A stretch of 35,171 bases of DNA from Acidobacteriota bacterium (GTDB lineage: Bacteria; Acidobacteriota; Vicinamibacteria; Fen-336): the NCBI GenBank assembly GCA_011526565.1, contig WYBL01000174.1, positions 1 through 35,171 of the forward strand, read 5' to 3'. Each line of letters opens with the position of its first letter. The stretch's first letter is position 1. Below the pieces are notes generated by a model that saw nothing but the letters and a program-made list of their open reading frames with translations, ran no database searches and was not told the DNA's origin. Both the position numbers and the translations under genes were made by a program. Below, in pieces: positions 9,720 through 17,207 of the stretch.

Positions 9720-11161
9720 ACGGTCTTCTCCAACTCCGCCCCGGCCTGGAGCGTCGCGTCCCGCAACGCGACGAGGTCCTGCTCGGACGTTCGGAAGTTG
9801 ACGATCGCGGCGCGCAGGTACGAGCGCCCGCGCAGCACGGTGGGGGCCAGGAAGAACGAGCCGTCGGCGATCCAGCGGTTGGCGATCCGGCGGTTGAGGC
9901 GGTCGAGCCGCGCTTCGTCGAGGCCCTTGCCGCGCGGCGCGTATCGGAAGCAGACGATCGACAGCGTCGGCTCCACCGCCAGCTCGAGCGCGTCGGGGCG
10001 CTCCTTCACGAGTTCGGCGAGGCGCCGCGCGCGGGCCAGGTCGGCGCCGATCGCGCGCGCGTAGCCTGCGCGGCCGTGGCGCTGGATGCCGAGCCAGACC
10101 TTCAGCGCGCGGAAGCGGCGCGACAGCTCGGGGCCGCGCTCGGAGAACAGCACGGGCCCGAGCAGCGGGCTCTCCGGGTCCTGGTCGAGGTACTCGGCGG
10201 GACGCGCGAAGGCGTCGGTCAGCCCGCCCTTGCGTCGTACCAGGGTCGCGCCGGCCTCGTACGGCACGTAGAGCCACTTGTGCGGATCGGCGGCGATCGA
10301 GTCGGCGCGGGTGAGGCCGGCGAAGGCCCCGGGGATCGCGATCGCGGCCAGCGCGCCGTAGGCACCGTCGGCGTGGAACCACATCCCCTCGCGGGCGGCG
10401 ACGTCCGCGATCGTGTCGAGCGGGTCGATCGCGCCGGTGTTCACGGTGCCCGCGCTGCCGACGACGATCGCCGGCCGCAGCCCCGCGGCGCGGTCGGCGG
10501 CGATCGCCTGCTCGAGCGCGTCCACCCGCATCCGGAAGCCCGCGTCGGTCGCGATCCGGCGCACGAAGCGGCGGCCGAAGCCGAGCAGGTCGGCAGACTT
10601 GTCGACGCAGTGGTGGACCTGCTCCGACACGTAGACCACGGGCCGCGGGTCCCGCGGCAGCCCCCCGTCGCGCACGTCGGGGCAGACCGCGCGACGCGCG
10701 GCGCCGAGTGCCGTGAAGTTGGCCATCGAGCCGCCGGAGGTGAGCACGCCTTCGGCGTCAGCGGGATAGCCCAGGAGCTGGGAGATCCAGCTCAGCGCCT
10801 GCCGCTCGACGTGGATCGCGGCATGGTCGCCGCCCCAGCAGTTGGGGTTGGTCGCGGAGGCGAGCAGATCGGCGAGGATGCCGACGGGGTCGGCGGTCGC
10901 GTTGATGAAGGCGAAGAAGCGCGGGTGCGAGTTGCCGAACGGGAACGGCATCACCTGCTCGCGGACGCGAGCGAGCAGCGCGTCCGGGTCGCAGCCCGTC
11001 TCCGGCAGCGGCTCGTCGAACCACGGAGCGCGTGGGCCGATCTTGCCGAACACGGGGCCCGCGGCGATGCCGCCGACGTGATCGGCGACGAGATCGACGG
11101 CCACCCGGCCGAGGCGGCGGATCTCGTCGGCGGGCAGGTCGAACTCGGGGTCGGGCTTCAC
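9716..11161 (-). CDS. PLP-dependent group II decarboxylase (aromatic/acidic amino acid decarboxylase family)
   Basis: A 481-residue fold-type I enzyme that would remove CO2 from an amino acid; the family includes aromatic-L-amino-acid and glutamate decarboxylases. The PLP-binding lysine is K295 in ADPHKWLYVPYEAG. D265 in WFHADGAYG pairs with the pyridine nitrogen. H183 in SEQVHHCVDKSA is the ring-stacking His. TSGGSMANFTAL (about 141) binds phosphate, and NSHPRFFAFINATADPVG is the usual N-terminal substrate segment. The GTG start (11161-11159) overlaps the tlpA-like stop as GTGA. Its C-terminal helix (SRRFRALKVWLGIQRHGRAG) matches the remnant at 2694-2840. The substrate cannot be read from sequence; the layout is closer to aromatic amino acid decarboxylases than to bacterial GadB. 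Confidence 0.9.
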   Translation of the reverse strand: MKPDPEFDLPADEIRRLGRVAVDLVADHVGGIAAGPVFGKIGPRAPWFDEPLPETGCDPDALLARVREQVMPFPFGNSHPRFFAFINATADPVGILADLLASATNPNCWGGDHAAIHVERQALSWISQLLGYPADAEGVLTSGGSMANFTALGAARRAVCPDVRDGGLPRDPRPVVYVSEQVHHCVDKSADLLGFGRRFVRRIATDAGFRMRVDALEQAIAADRAAGLRPAIVVGSAGTVNTGAIDPLDTIADVAAREGMWFHADGAYGALAAIAIPGAFAGLTRADSIAADPHKWLYVPYEAGATLVRRKGGLTDAFARPAEYLDQDPESPLLGPVLFSERGPELSRRFRALKVWLGIQRHGRAGYARAIGADLARARRLAELVKERPDALELAVEPTLSIVCFRYAPRGKGLDEARLDRLNRRIANRWIADGSFFLAPTVLRGRSYLRAAIVNFRTSEQDLVALRDATLQAGAELEKTV

Positions 11162-11709
11162 GGCTTCGCGGGAGCGGCCTTCCGGGGCGCGCCTTCGGAG
11201 AGCAGCGCTTCGACCTTCGCGTGCAGCTCGGCGCCGGTCGCGGTGCCGTCCCGACGGAAGCGGATCAGCGGCCTTGCCGGGTCGCGGTAGTCGAGCACGA
11301 ACTTGGCCGGGTAGTACTCGACGCCGAAGCCGTCCTGCGCGGTGTCGGCGAGGAAGATCCGGAACGGCAGCTTGCGCTTCTTCGCGAACGCGGCCACGAC
11401 TTCGGCTTCTTCGGTGACGTTGAAGCTCAGGAAGGCGACGTCGTCGCGCCCCGCCAGCGACTCGTGGAACTCGACGAGGTCGGGCATCTCGATCACGCAC
11501 GGCGCGCACCAGGTCGCCCAGAAGTCGACCACCGCGATCTTGCCGGCGAGGTCGGCAGGACGCAGCGTGCGGCCCTCGAGATCCTTCAGCTCGAACTGCG
11601 GCGCGGGCAGCTTCAGCGCCTGCCAGCCGTCTTCGCCGATCACGACGCCCGGCTGCCAGGCGGCGAACAGGAACAGTGCGACGACGAGCGCCGCTCGCAG
11701 CCGCGTCAC
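11158..11709 (-). CDS. TlpA/ResA-like thioredoxin-fold protein
   Basis: A 183-residue thioredoxin-fold protein that probably works outside the cytoplasmic membrane as a thiol-disulfide reductant. Residues 1-~25 form a signal or membrane anchor (TRLRAALVVALFLFAAWQP). The TlpA-type lead is LPAPQFELKDLEGRTLRPAD, followed by the active site DFWATWCAPC with Cys68 and Cys71. The cis-Pro region appears as VEYYPAKFVLDYRDP. The GTG start (11709-11707) overlaps the uma2 stop as GTGA, and its own stop overlaps the decarboxylase GTG. Such coupling suggests the products are made together, though a membrane thiol protein with a cytosolic decarboxylase is not an obvious partnership. Confidence 0.87.
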   Translation of the reverse strand: MTRLRAALVVALFLFAAWQPGVVIGEDGWQALKLPAPQFELKDLEGRTLRPADLAGKIAVVDFWATWCAPCVIEMPDLVEFHESLAGRDDVAFLSFNVTEEAEVVAAFAKKRKLPFRIFLADTAQDGFGVEYYPAKFVLDYRDPARPLIRFRRDGTATGAELHAKVEALLSEGAPRKAAPAKP

Positions 11710-12302
11710 GGGGCCTCCGGCACCGCGGCGGCGGGCGGCAGCGGCACGAACAGGCCGCCGGCGTCGATCTCCACCGCCTCGAAAGGCGCGACGCGAGTGG
11801 TGTCGCCGTCCGTCCAGCCGCCGAGCCAGACCCAGGCGCCCTCCCGGGCCTCGAGCGCCTCGAGCGTGCGGGCCTCGGGGTCGACGATCCAGTAGTGGCG
11901 CACGCCGGTCCGCAGGTACAGGTCGGACTTGCGCACGCGGTCGCGCGAGCGGCTGGAGGGCGAGACCACCTCGCACGTCCAGTCCGGCACGACCTCGATG
12001 CGGCCGGCCGGCAGTTCCGGCAGCCGCTCGCGGCACCAGCCCGCCAGGTCCGGGACGACGACGTCGCGAGTGCCAAGGGCCACTTCCGGCTCGACGACGA
12101 GCCACCAGCCGCCCGGCCCGCCCTGCCCGCGATCGTAGGGCCCGAACAGGCCCGCGGAGAGCCCGGCCTCGACGCGGCCGTGCTCGGGTCGCGATCGCGG
12201 CTGCGCCTCCATTCGCCCGTCGAGGATCTCGTAGATGCGCCCGTCGTCGGGCGTCGCGTCGAGGTCGCGCGCGGTCGCGCCGGGCCGGGGATCGGTCGCC
12301 AT
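11706..12302 (-). CDS. Uma2 family (DUF820) endonuclease-like protein
   Basis: A 198-residue protein with the PD-(D/E)XK-like Uma2 fold; family members are predicted nucleases with no settled role. Landmarks are YEILDGRMEAQPR (Glu25), RDVVVPDLAGW (Asp85), CEVVSPSSRSRDRVRKSDLY (Glu111, Asp121, Lys125) and the near-universal RTGVRHYWIVDPEARTLE. All candidate metal and catalytic positions are present. The ATG has GAAGG immediately upstream. It begins 37 bases after the esterase stop and a hairpin lies in that gap. It is first of the four genes linked by 4-base overlaps. Uma2 genes are often multi-copy and mobile-looking, so its place at the head of a metabolic operon is unusual. Confidence 0.88.
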   Translation of the reverse strand: MATDPRPGATARDLDATPDDGRIYEILDGRMEAQPRSRPEHGRVEAGLSAGLFGPYDRGQGGPGGWWLVVEPEVALGTRDVVVPDLAGWCRERLPELPAGRIEVVPDWTCEVVSPSSRSRDRVRKSDLYLRTGVRHYWIVDPEARTLEALEAREGAWVWLGGWTDGDTTRVAPFEAVEIDAGGLFVPLPPAAAVPEAP

Positions 12303-12314
12303 CCTTCGATGGTA

Positions 12315-12335
12315 CCCCCGGCCCGCGCGCGGGGG
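12315..12335 (-). terminator. G/C hairpin between esterase and uma2
   Basis: CCCCCG (12315-12320) and CGGGGG (12330-12335) form a perfect 6-bp stem with a 9-base loop in the 37-base gap between the esterase stop and the uma2 start. No T tract follows on the minus strand, so it may be a weak terminator, a pause, or a translational control hairpin before uma2. Confidence 0.3.
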
Positions 12336-12339
12336 ATGT

Positions 12340-13068
12340 CTAGAAGAGTCTCTGGATGTAGAGATCCATCATCCGCTTCCAGTACGGCCAGTCGTGGCCG
12401 CCGTCCGGGCCCCAGTCGTCCAGCGAGTGGTTGATGCCCTTCTCCTTCAGCACCTCGGAGAAGCGGTAGGTCGGCCCGCTGTCCTCCCACTGCCCGGTGC
12501 CGGTCGCGAGGCGGATGTCGCACGAGGCCAGGTGGTGACGGAACCAGCCGTCGTCGAGGTTCCGGACGTAGTCGATCGGGTTGTTGAAGTAGAAGTTGTC
12601 GTCGTAGTCGCCGTTCATGAACTTGCGGATGTCGTAGACGCCCGACAGCGCCAGGCAGCGCTTGACGACGTCGGGGTGCTTGAACAGCGTGTTGGCCGCG
12701 TGGTAGGCGCCGAACGAGGCGCCCATCGTCGTGATCGGCTGCGCGCCCTTGCAGTGGTCGTGGATGAACGGCACCACCTCGCTCGCCACGTAGGCGTCGA
12801 ACATCGCCTGCACGTAGCTGCGGTGACGGGGGTGGGCCTGTTCGTCGTACCAGCTCTGGTTGTTGGCGGTGTCGATGCAGTAGAACTTCACCTTGCCGGC
12901 GTCGATGTGGTGGGCCAGCGCCCCGATCAGGCCCTGCCCCTCCAGCTCGCGCTCGTCGCCGCCGCTGGTGGGAAAACCGAGGATCGGCGCGCCGTAGTGG
13001 CCGTAGACGCGCACGGGCATCTCGCGCCCCGTGCGGTGGCTGAACCAGCGGTGCTGCTCGACGTGCAT
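12340..13068 (-). CDS. Esterase D/PHB-depolymerase-like alpha/beta hydrolase
   Basis: A 242-residue alpha/beta hydrolase of the esterase family seen in many bacteria as a cytosolic protein. The nucleophile is Ser118 in the elbow MGASFGAYHAAN. The catalytic His is H225 in GPDGGHDWPYWKRMM, and the acid is probably Asp/Glu in ATGTGQWEDSGP (about 196-197). The N-terminal PVRVYGHYGAPILGFPTSGG is the oxyanion-side strand. No signal peptide is present. GAGAGGAG lies about 7 bases before the ATG, an excellent ribosome site. The gene diverges from the kinase at 13162; a TAGAAT hexamer on the minus strand could serve as its -10. Substrate unknown. Confidence 0.85.
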   Translation of the reverse strand: MHVEQHRWFSHRTGREMPVRVYGHYGAPILGFPTSGGDERELEGQGLIGALAHHIDAGKVKFYCIDTANNQSWYDEQAHPRHRSYVQAMFDAYVASEVVPFIHDHCKGAQPITTMGASFGAYHAANTLFKHPDVVKRCLALSGVYDIRKFMNGDYDDNFYFNNPIDYVRNLDDGWFRHHLASCDIRLATGTGQWEDSGPTYRFSEVLKEKGINHSLDDWGPDGGHDWPYWKRMMDLYIQRLF

Positions 13069-13161
13069 GGCGCGCTCCTCTCCCCTAGTGGACGGTGCGC
13101 GGGATTCTATGTCTTGTTACGATCCCCCGCTGTTTCCGACAACGAAAGACAGGGGCGTGCC
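13069..13161. promoter_or_regulatory. Divergent intergenic region, esterase / kinase
   Basis: This 93-base gap separates divergent genes and must hold both promoters. On the minus strand, TAGAAT (13104-13109) matches 5 of 6 bases of a sigma-70 -10 box, about 36 bases before the esterase ATG, but no good -35 was found. On the plus strand AGGGG (13151-13155) is the kinase ribosome site. The region is visibly less G+C-rich than the flanking genes. Confidence 0.35.
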
Positions 13162-15354
13162 TTGATCGGCCAGACCGTCTCGCACTATCGCGTCACCCGC
13201 AAGCTGGGAAGCGGGGGCATGGGCGTCGTCTACGAGGCCGAAGACACCCGCCTCGGCCGCCACGTGGCGCTCAAGTTCCTGCCCTCCGAGCTGGCCCGTG
13301 ACGAGGTCGCGCTCGAGCGCTTCCAGCGCGAGGCGCGGGCGGCGTCGGCGCTCAACCATCCCGGCATCTGCACGGTGCACGCGATCGAGCAGCACGGCGA
13401 CGAGCACTTCATCGCGATGGAGCTGCTGGAGGGCGAGACGCTCGCCGAGCGGCTGCGGCGCGGCCCGATCGCGCTGGAAGAGCTGCTCGCGTTCGGCATC
13501 CAGGTCGCCGACGCGCTGGAGTCCGCCCACGCCAAGGGCATCGTCCACCGCGACCTGAAGCCGGCCAACGTGTGGGTCACCTCGCGCGACCAGCTCAAGA
13601 TCCTCGACTTCGGGCTGGCCAAGATCGAGCGCCTGCGCGGCACCGGCGAAGCCGTCTCCGAGGCCCCGACCGCAGTGCAGCCCAACGAGCTGACCACGGC
13701 CGGCAGCACGCTCGGCACCGTCTCCTACATGTCGCCGGAACAGGCGCGCGGCCAGCTCACCGACTCGCGCACCGACCTGTTCTCGCTCGGCACCGTGCTG
13801 TACGAGATGGCGAGCGGCCAGCGCCCCTTCGTCGGCGAGACGCCGGCGGTGGTGTTCGACGCGATCCTCAACCGCGAGCCCGCCGCACTCGACCGCAGCC
13901 TGCCGCCGGAGCTGGGCCGCATCGTCGGCAAGGCGCTGGAGAAGGACAAGAGCCTGCGCTACCAGAACGCGGGCGACCTGAAGACCGATCTGATGCGGCT
14001 CAAGCGCGACGTCGACTCGGGCGGCCGCCGCGCGTCGGAGCTGTCGGACTCGCGACCCCACGCGCCGGCGGAGAAGTCGGTGGCGGTGATGTACTTCGAG
14101 AACCTGTCCGGCGTGAAGGAGGACGAGTACCTCCGCGACGGCATCACCGAGGACATCATCACCGAGCTGCTGAAGATCAAGGGCCTCAAGATCTTCTCGC
14201 GGCCGACCGTGCTCGCCTTCCGCGACAAGCCGATCAGCCTGGAGCAGATCGGCCAGCAGCTCGGCGCCGCGTACGTGCTCACCGGCAGCCTGCGCCGCGG
14301 CGGCGCACGGCTGCGCATCAACGCCCAGCTCGTCGACACCAAGACCGAGTTCCCGCTGTGGTCGGAGCGCTACGACCGCGAGATGCAGGACGTGTTCGAG
14401 GTCCAGGACGAGATCGCGCGCAAGATCGCCGAAGCGCTGCGGGTGACGCTGACGCCCCAGGAGCAGCAGGCACTGGCGGAGAAGCCGACCCAGAACCTGC
14501 AGGCCTACGACCAGTACCTGCGCGGCAAGAGCTTCACCCGCCGGCTGACCCGCCAGGACCTGGAGTTCGCGCTGCAGATGTTCGAGAGCGCGGTGGCGCT
14601 CGACCCGCAGTTCGCGATGGCCCACGCCGCGATCGCCTACGTCTGCGCCCTCTACCACTTCCACTTCGAGAACTCGGCGGCGTGGATGGAGCGGGCGGAG
14701 GCCGCAGCCCAGCGCGCCGCGGCCTTCGGCAAGGACTCGCCCGAGATCGAGGTGGCGCAGGGCTGGATCCTGTACGCCAAGGGCCGCCACGACGAGGCGG
14801 TCTCGCGCGCGGAGAAGGCGATCTCCCGGCGCCGCGACTCCGAGGGCGCGTACTACCTGATCCTGCGCGCGTTGTTCGCGGCCGGGCGCTACCACGAGGT
14901 GGAGGGCATCGCCGAGGCCGCGGTCGAGGCCAGCGGCGGCGACTACAACATCTACGTGCCGATCCGGAACTCGCTGGGCGCCGTCGGCAAGACGACGCTG
15001 ATGGAGAAGTTCCGCCAGCGCGAGATCCAGGCCCTCGAGAACCACCTGACCTCGGTCCCCGAGGACGCCCGCGCCCACACCCTGCTGTCCACGATCTACG
15101 CGGCGCTCGGCAACGTCGAAGGCGCCACCCGCGAGGCCAACCTGGCGATGGCCCTGCGGCCGACGGACGCGACCGTGCTCTACAACGCGGCGTGCACGCT
15201 GTCCCAGCTCGGCAAGCTGGACGAGGCCGTCGCGGCGCTGGCGAAGGCGTGGAAGAACGGCTGGAAGGACGCCAACTGGACTCGCCGCGACCCCGACCTC
15301 GCCCCGCTGCACGGCCACCCGGACTTCGAGCGGCTGTTCCCGCAGGGGGCGTAG
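13162..15354 (+). CDS. Serine/threonine protein kinase with TolB-like and TPR regions
   Basis: A 730-residue Hanks-type kinase. The N-terminus IGQTVSHYRVTRKLGSGGMG is the classic start of acidobacterial kinases. ATP-binding Lys38 is in HVALKFLP, catalytic Asp131 in VHRDLKPANV, and DFGLAK at 149-154. SYMSPEQARGQLTDSRTDLF marks the end of the activation loop. After residue ~290 comes a TolB-like region (EKSVAVMYFENLSGVKEDEY, YVLTGSLRRGGARLRINAQL), then TPR-like helices from ~450 (QMFESAVALDPQFAMAHAAI, EANLAMALRPTDATVLYNAA). No membrane segment lies between kinase and TolB parts, so the protein looks cytosolic. The start is a TTG at 13162 with AGGGG six bases upstream; family members usually have MIGQ here. 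A long upstream extension of the frame is antisense to the esterase and was rejected. Confidence 0.92.
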   Translation: MIGQTVSHYRVTRKLGSGGMGVVYEAEDTRLGRHVALKFLPSELARDEVALERFQREARAASALNHPGICTVHAIEQHGDEHFIAMELLEGETLAERLRRGPIALEELLAFGIQVADALESAHAKGIVHRDLKPANVWVTSRDQLKILDFGLAKIERLRGTGEAVSEAPTAVQPNELTTAGSTLGTVSYMSPEQARGQLTDSRTDLFSLGTVLYEMASGQRPFVGETPAVVFDAILNREPAALDRSLPPELGRIVGKALEKDKSLRYQNAGDLKTDLMRLKRDVDSGGRRASELSDSRPHAPAEKSVAVMYFENLSGVKEDEYLRDGITEDIITELLKIKGLKIFSRPTVLAFRDKPISLEQIGQQLGAAYVLTGSLRRGGARLRINAQLVDTKTEFPLWSERYDREMQDVFEVQDEIARKIAEALRVTLTPQEQQALAEKPTQNLQAYDQYLRGKSFTRRLTRQDLEFALQMFESAVALDPQFAMAHAAIAYVCALYHFHFENSAAWMERAEAAAQRAAAFGKDSPEIEVAQGWILYAKGRHDEAVSRAEKAISRRRDSEGAYYLILRALFAAGRYHEVEGIAEAAVEASGGDYNIYVPIRNSLGAVGKTTLMEKFRQREIQALENHLTSVPEDARAHTLLSTIYAALGNVEGATREANLAMALRPTDATVLYNAACTLSQLGKLDEAVAALAKAWKNGWKDANWTRRDPDLAPLHGHPDFERLFPQGA

Positions 15355-15378
15355 CTCACCTCACGTCGATTCGTCGGC

Positions 15379-15490
15379 GATGCGCGCCAGGCGGCGGGCG
15401 AGGCGATCGCGCCGTCGGCGAGCGCCAGCCCGGCCAGCAGCGACGTCACGCTCTTCGTGACGGAGTGCCGAGCGCCGTGTGGTCGGGGCG
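15379..15490 (-). pseudogene. Remnant of a serine hydrolase (class C beta-lactamase family)
   Basis: On the minus strand this stretch encodes HGARHSVTKSVTSLLAGLAL followed by ADGAIASPAAW. This is the nucleophile region of class C beta-lactamase-like serine hydrolases, normally written as RSVTKSVTSLLVGIALD; Ser and Lys of S-x-x-K are both present. Residues on either side do not look like the family, and no start or YxN/HxG motif is present within the 290-base gap. It is a short gene fragment between the kinase and the metallo-hydrolase. Identification rests on the motif read by eye. Confidence 0.55.
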
Positions 15491-15533
15491 TGGGCTCGCT
15501 CGCCGGTCCCACGGGACGGAAGACGGCCTGACG

Positions 15534-15548
15534 CCTGGCGACGCCAGG
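15534..15548. promoter_or_regulatory. Perfect 15-bp palindrome upstream of the metallo-hydrolase
   Basis: CCTGGCG (15534-15540), a central A, and CGCCAGG (15542-15548) form a perfect palindrome 96 bases before the ATG of the metallo-beta-lactamase-fold gene. It could be an operator for a dimeric repressor or a small hairpin. Nothing else was recognised in 15491-15644 apart from the AGGAGG at 15632-15637. Confidence 0.3.
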
Positions 15549-15644
15549 GCTCGTCCCCGCGGAGCGGCCCCTCGCCCCAGGCTCCGGAACCTCTCCCGCT
15601 GGGCTGCGTTCCAAGCCACCGACGTCCCCGCAGGAGGAACCTCG

Positions 15645-17102
15645 ATGCGTCTTCACGTCCCGCTGCTCACGCTCGCCCTCGGTCTGGCCGGGTCGACGCC
15701 CGGAATCGCCCAGGCGCCGGCGCCCGCACGCCTGCACACCCACGCCGCCGACGCCCGCTCCTACGACGCCAACGCCTTCTGGCTGGAGTCGACGAGCGGC
15801 CTGGTGCTGATCGATGCCCTGATGCTCAAGTCGGACGCGCGGCTGCTGGCGGCCGCGATGAAGGCGACCGGCAAGCCGCTCGCGGGGATCCTGATCACCC
15901 ATCCGCACCTCGACCACTTCGGCGGTGTGCGTACCGTGATCGAGACGCTGGGGCCTGCGCCCGTCTACGCGACGCGAGCGACGGCCGCGGCGATCCGCCC
16001 GACCCACGACAAGGCGATGGCCGAGGGCTGGCCGAAGGCCCATGGTGCCGACTACGACGCGGAACCCTACGCTCCGGACCACGTCGTCGAGTCGGGCGCG
16101 CGGCTGGAACTGGCCGGGCTCCGCTTCGAGCTGCACGACCTGGGACCGATGGAGGCGGCGAACAACACGGTGATCCACAACCTCGACCTGAACGTGCTCT
16201 TCACCGGAGACGCGACCGTGGCGCACGCGCCGGTCTACGTCGGCGAAGGTCGCTCGCGCCGGTCGATCGAGGCGCTGGAGCGCCTCGCCCGCGACTTCCC
16301 CGGCGTGCGCCGCGTCTACTCGGGGCACTACGGGCCGCTGCCGCTTCGGCCGCTCGTCGCGCAGAACCTCGAGGGCGTGCGCAGCGCCCGTGCGATCGTC
16401 GCGGCGCGGCTGGCCGATCCCACGGAGCTCGGGCCCGACGGCACGCTGAAGCCCGCGGCTCGCGAGGCCACCGTGCGCGCGCTCGCTGCGCGGATGCGGA
16501 ATCAGGCCACCTACGGCATGAGCGCGCGTACGCTCGCGGCGCTGAACCTCGCGGGCCTGGAGACGGAGCTGAAGGCGGAGCGCAGCGCGCCACCTCCGAC
16601 CTCCGCGAGCGAAGCGCGGCTGCCCGAAACGATGCGCGCGGAACTGCGACAGGCCCTCGCCAGGCTCGACTTCGTGGTCGGCCGCTGGGCCGGCACGGCG
16701 ACGCGGCCGGAGGCCTCGGGAGCTGCCACTCCGGCCGAGGTCGGCTTCGCGCCGGGTCCCGGGGCCAGCCACCTCGTCGGCGACACGCGGCTCGACGGCT
16801 ACGGCTACGTCCTCACCCTCGGCTACGACCTGTTCCAGAAGGTCTACCGCCTGTCGGTCGTCGACGACGTCACGGGCCTCGTCGACGTCTTCGTGGGCGG
16901 CTTCGACGAGTCGGGCGTGCTGGCGCTCGCCAACGTGGCGCCCGGCACCCACTACCGCGCCGGGGCCGATGTCGTCCACACCCGCCTCACGCTGCGGCCA
17001 GGTCCCGAAGACCGCTGGCAATGGGAGGTCGCCGACTCCCGGGACGCCGGCCGCACGTGGCGCGCCCGCCGCGTCTTCACGGCGGAGCAACGCCTGCCCT
17101 AG
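15645..17102 (+). CDS. Exported metallo-beta-lactamase-fold hydrolase fused to a DUF1579-like domain
   Basis: A 485-residue two-domain protein. A signal peptide (MRLHVPLLTLALGLAGSTPG, cleavage near IAQA) predicts export. The metal site ITHPHLDHFGG gives His86, His88, Asp90 and His91, followed by NNTVIHNLDLNVLFTGDATV (Asp ligand) and RRVYSGHYGPLP (late His), as in class B3-like and MBL-fold hydrolases. Residues ~340-480 resemble DUF1579, seen as LDFVVGRWAGTATRPEA and GYGYVLTLGYDLFQKVYRLS. The helical linker between them carries KAAREATVRALAARMRN-like sequence. AGGAGG is 7 bases before the ATG. The substrate is unknown; nothing shows beta-lactam activity. Confidence 0.88.
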   Translation: MRLHVPLLTLALGLAGSTPGIAQAPAPARLHTHAADARSYDANAFWLESTSGLVLIDALMLKSDARLLAAAMKATGKPLAGILITHPHLDHFGGVRTVIETLGPAPVYATRATAAAIRPTHDKAMAEGWPKAHGADYDAEPYAPDHVVESGARLELAGLRFELHDLGPMEAANNTVIHNLDLNVLFTGDATVAHAPVYVGEGRSRRSIEALERLARDFPGVRRVYSGHYGPLPLRPLVAQNLEGVRSARAIVAARLADPTELGPDGTLKPAAREATVRALAARMRNQATYGMSARTLAALNLAGLETELKAERSAPPPTSASEARLPETMRAELRQALARLDFVVGRWAGTATRPEASGAATPAEVGFAPGPGASHLVGDTRLDGYGYVLTLGYDLFQKVYRLSVVDDVTGLVDVFVGGFDESGVLALANVAPGTHYRAGADVVHTRLTLRPGPEDRWQWEVADSRDAGRTWRARRVFTAEQRLP

Positions 17103-17207
17103 CATCCCCGCCGGCATCCACGCGCGGGTGTTCAGCCGGCCTGATTCGGGGCTTCTGCGGCCACCGCCGCCCCGGCGCCGCTAGACTGGCGTCCCGGGAG
17201 GAAGCGC

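Noticed and set aside
12235..13161. N-terminal extension of the kinase frame
   Set aside because: Antisense to the esterase. The conserved kinase start and ribosome site are at 13162.
13572..15644. Upstream extension of the metallo-hydrolase frame
   Set aside because: It is a frame-shifted shadow of the kinase gene. The real start is the ATG at 15645 with AGGAGG and a signal peptide.
15645..17102. Metallo-beta-lactamase-fold protein as an antibiotic-resistance gene
   Set aside because: The fold is shared by many hydrolases. The DUF1579 fusion and context give no support for beta-lactam cleavage.
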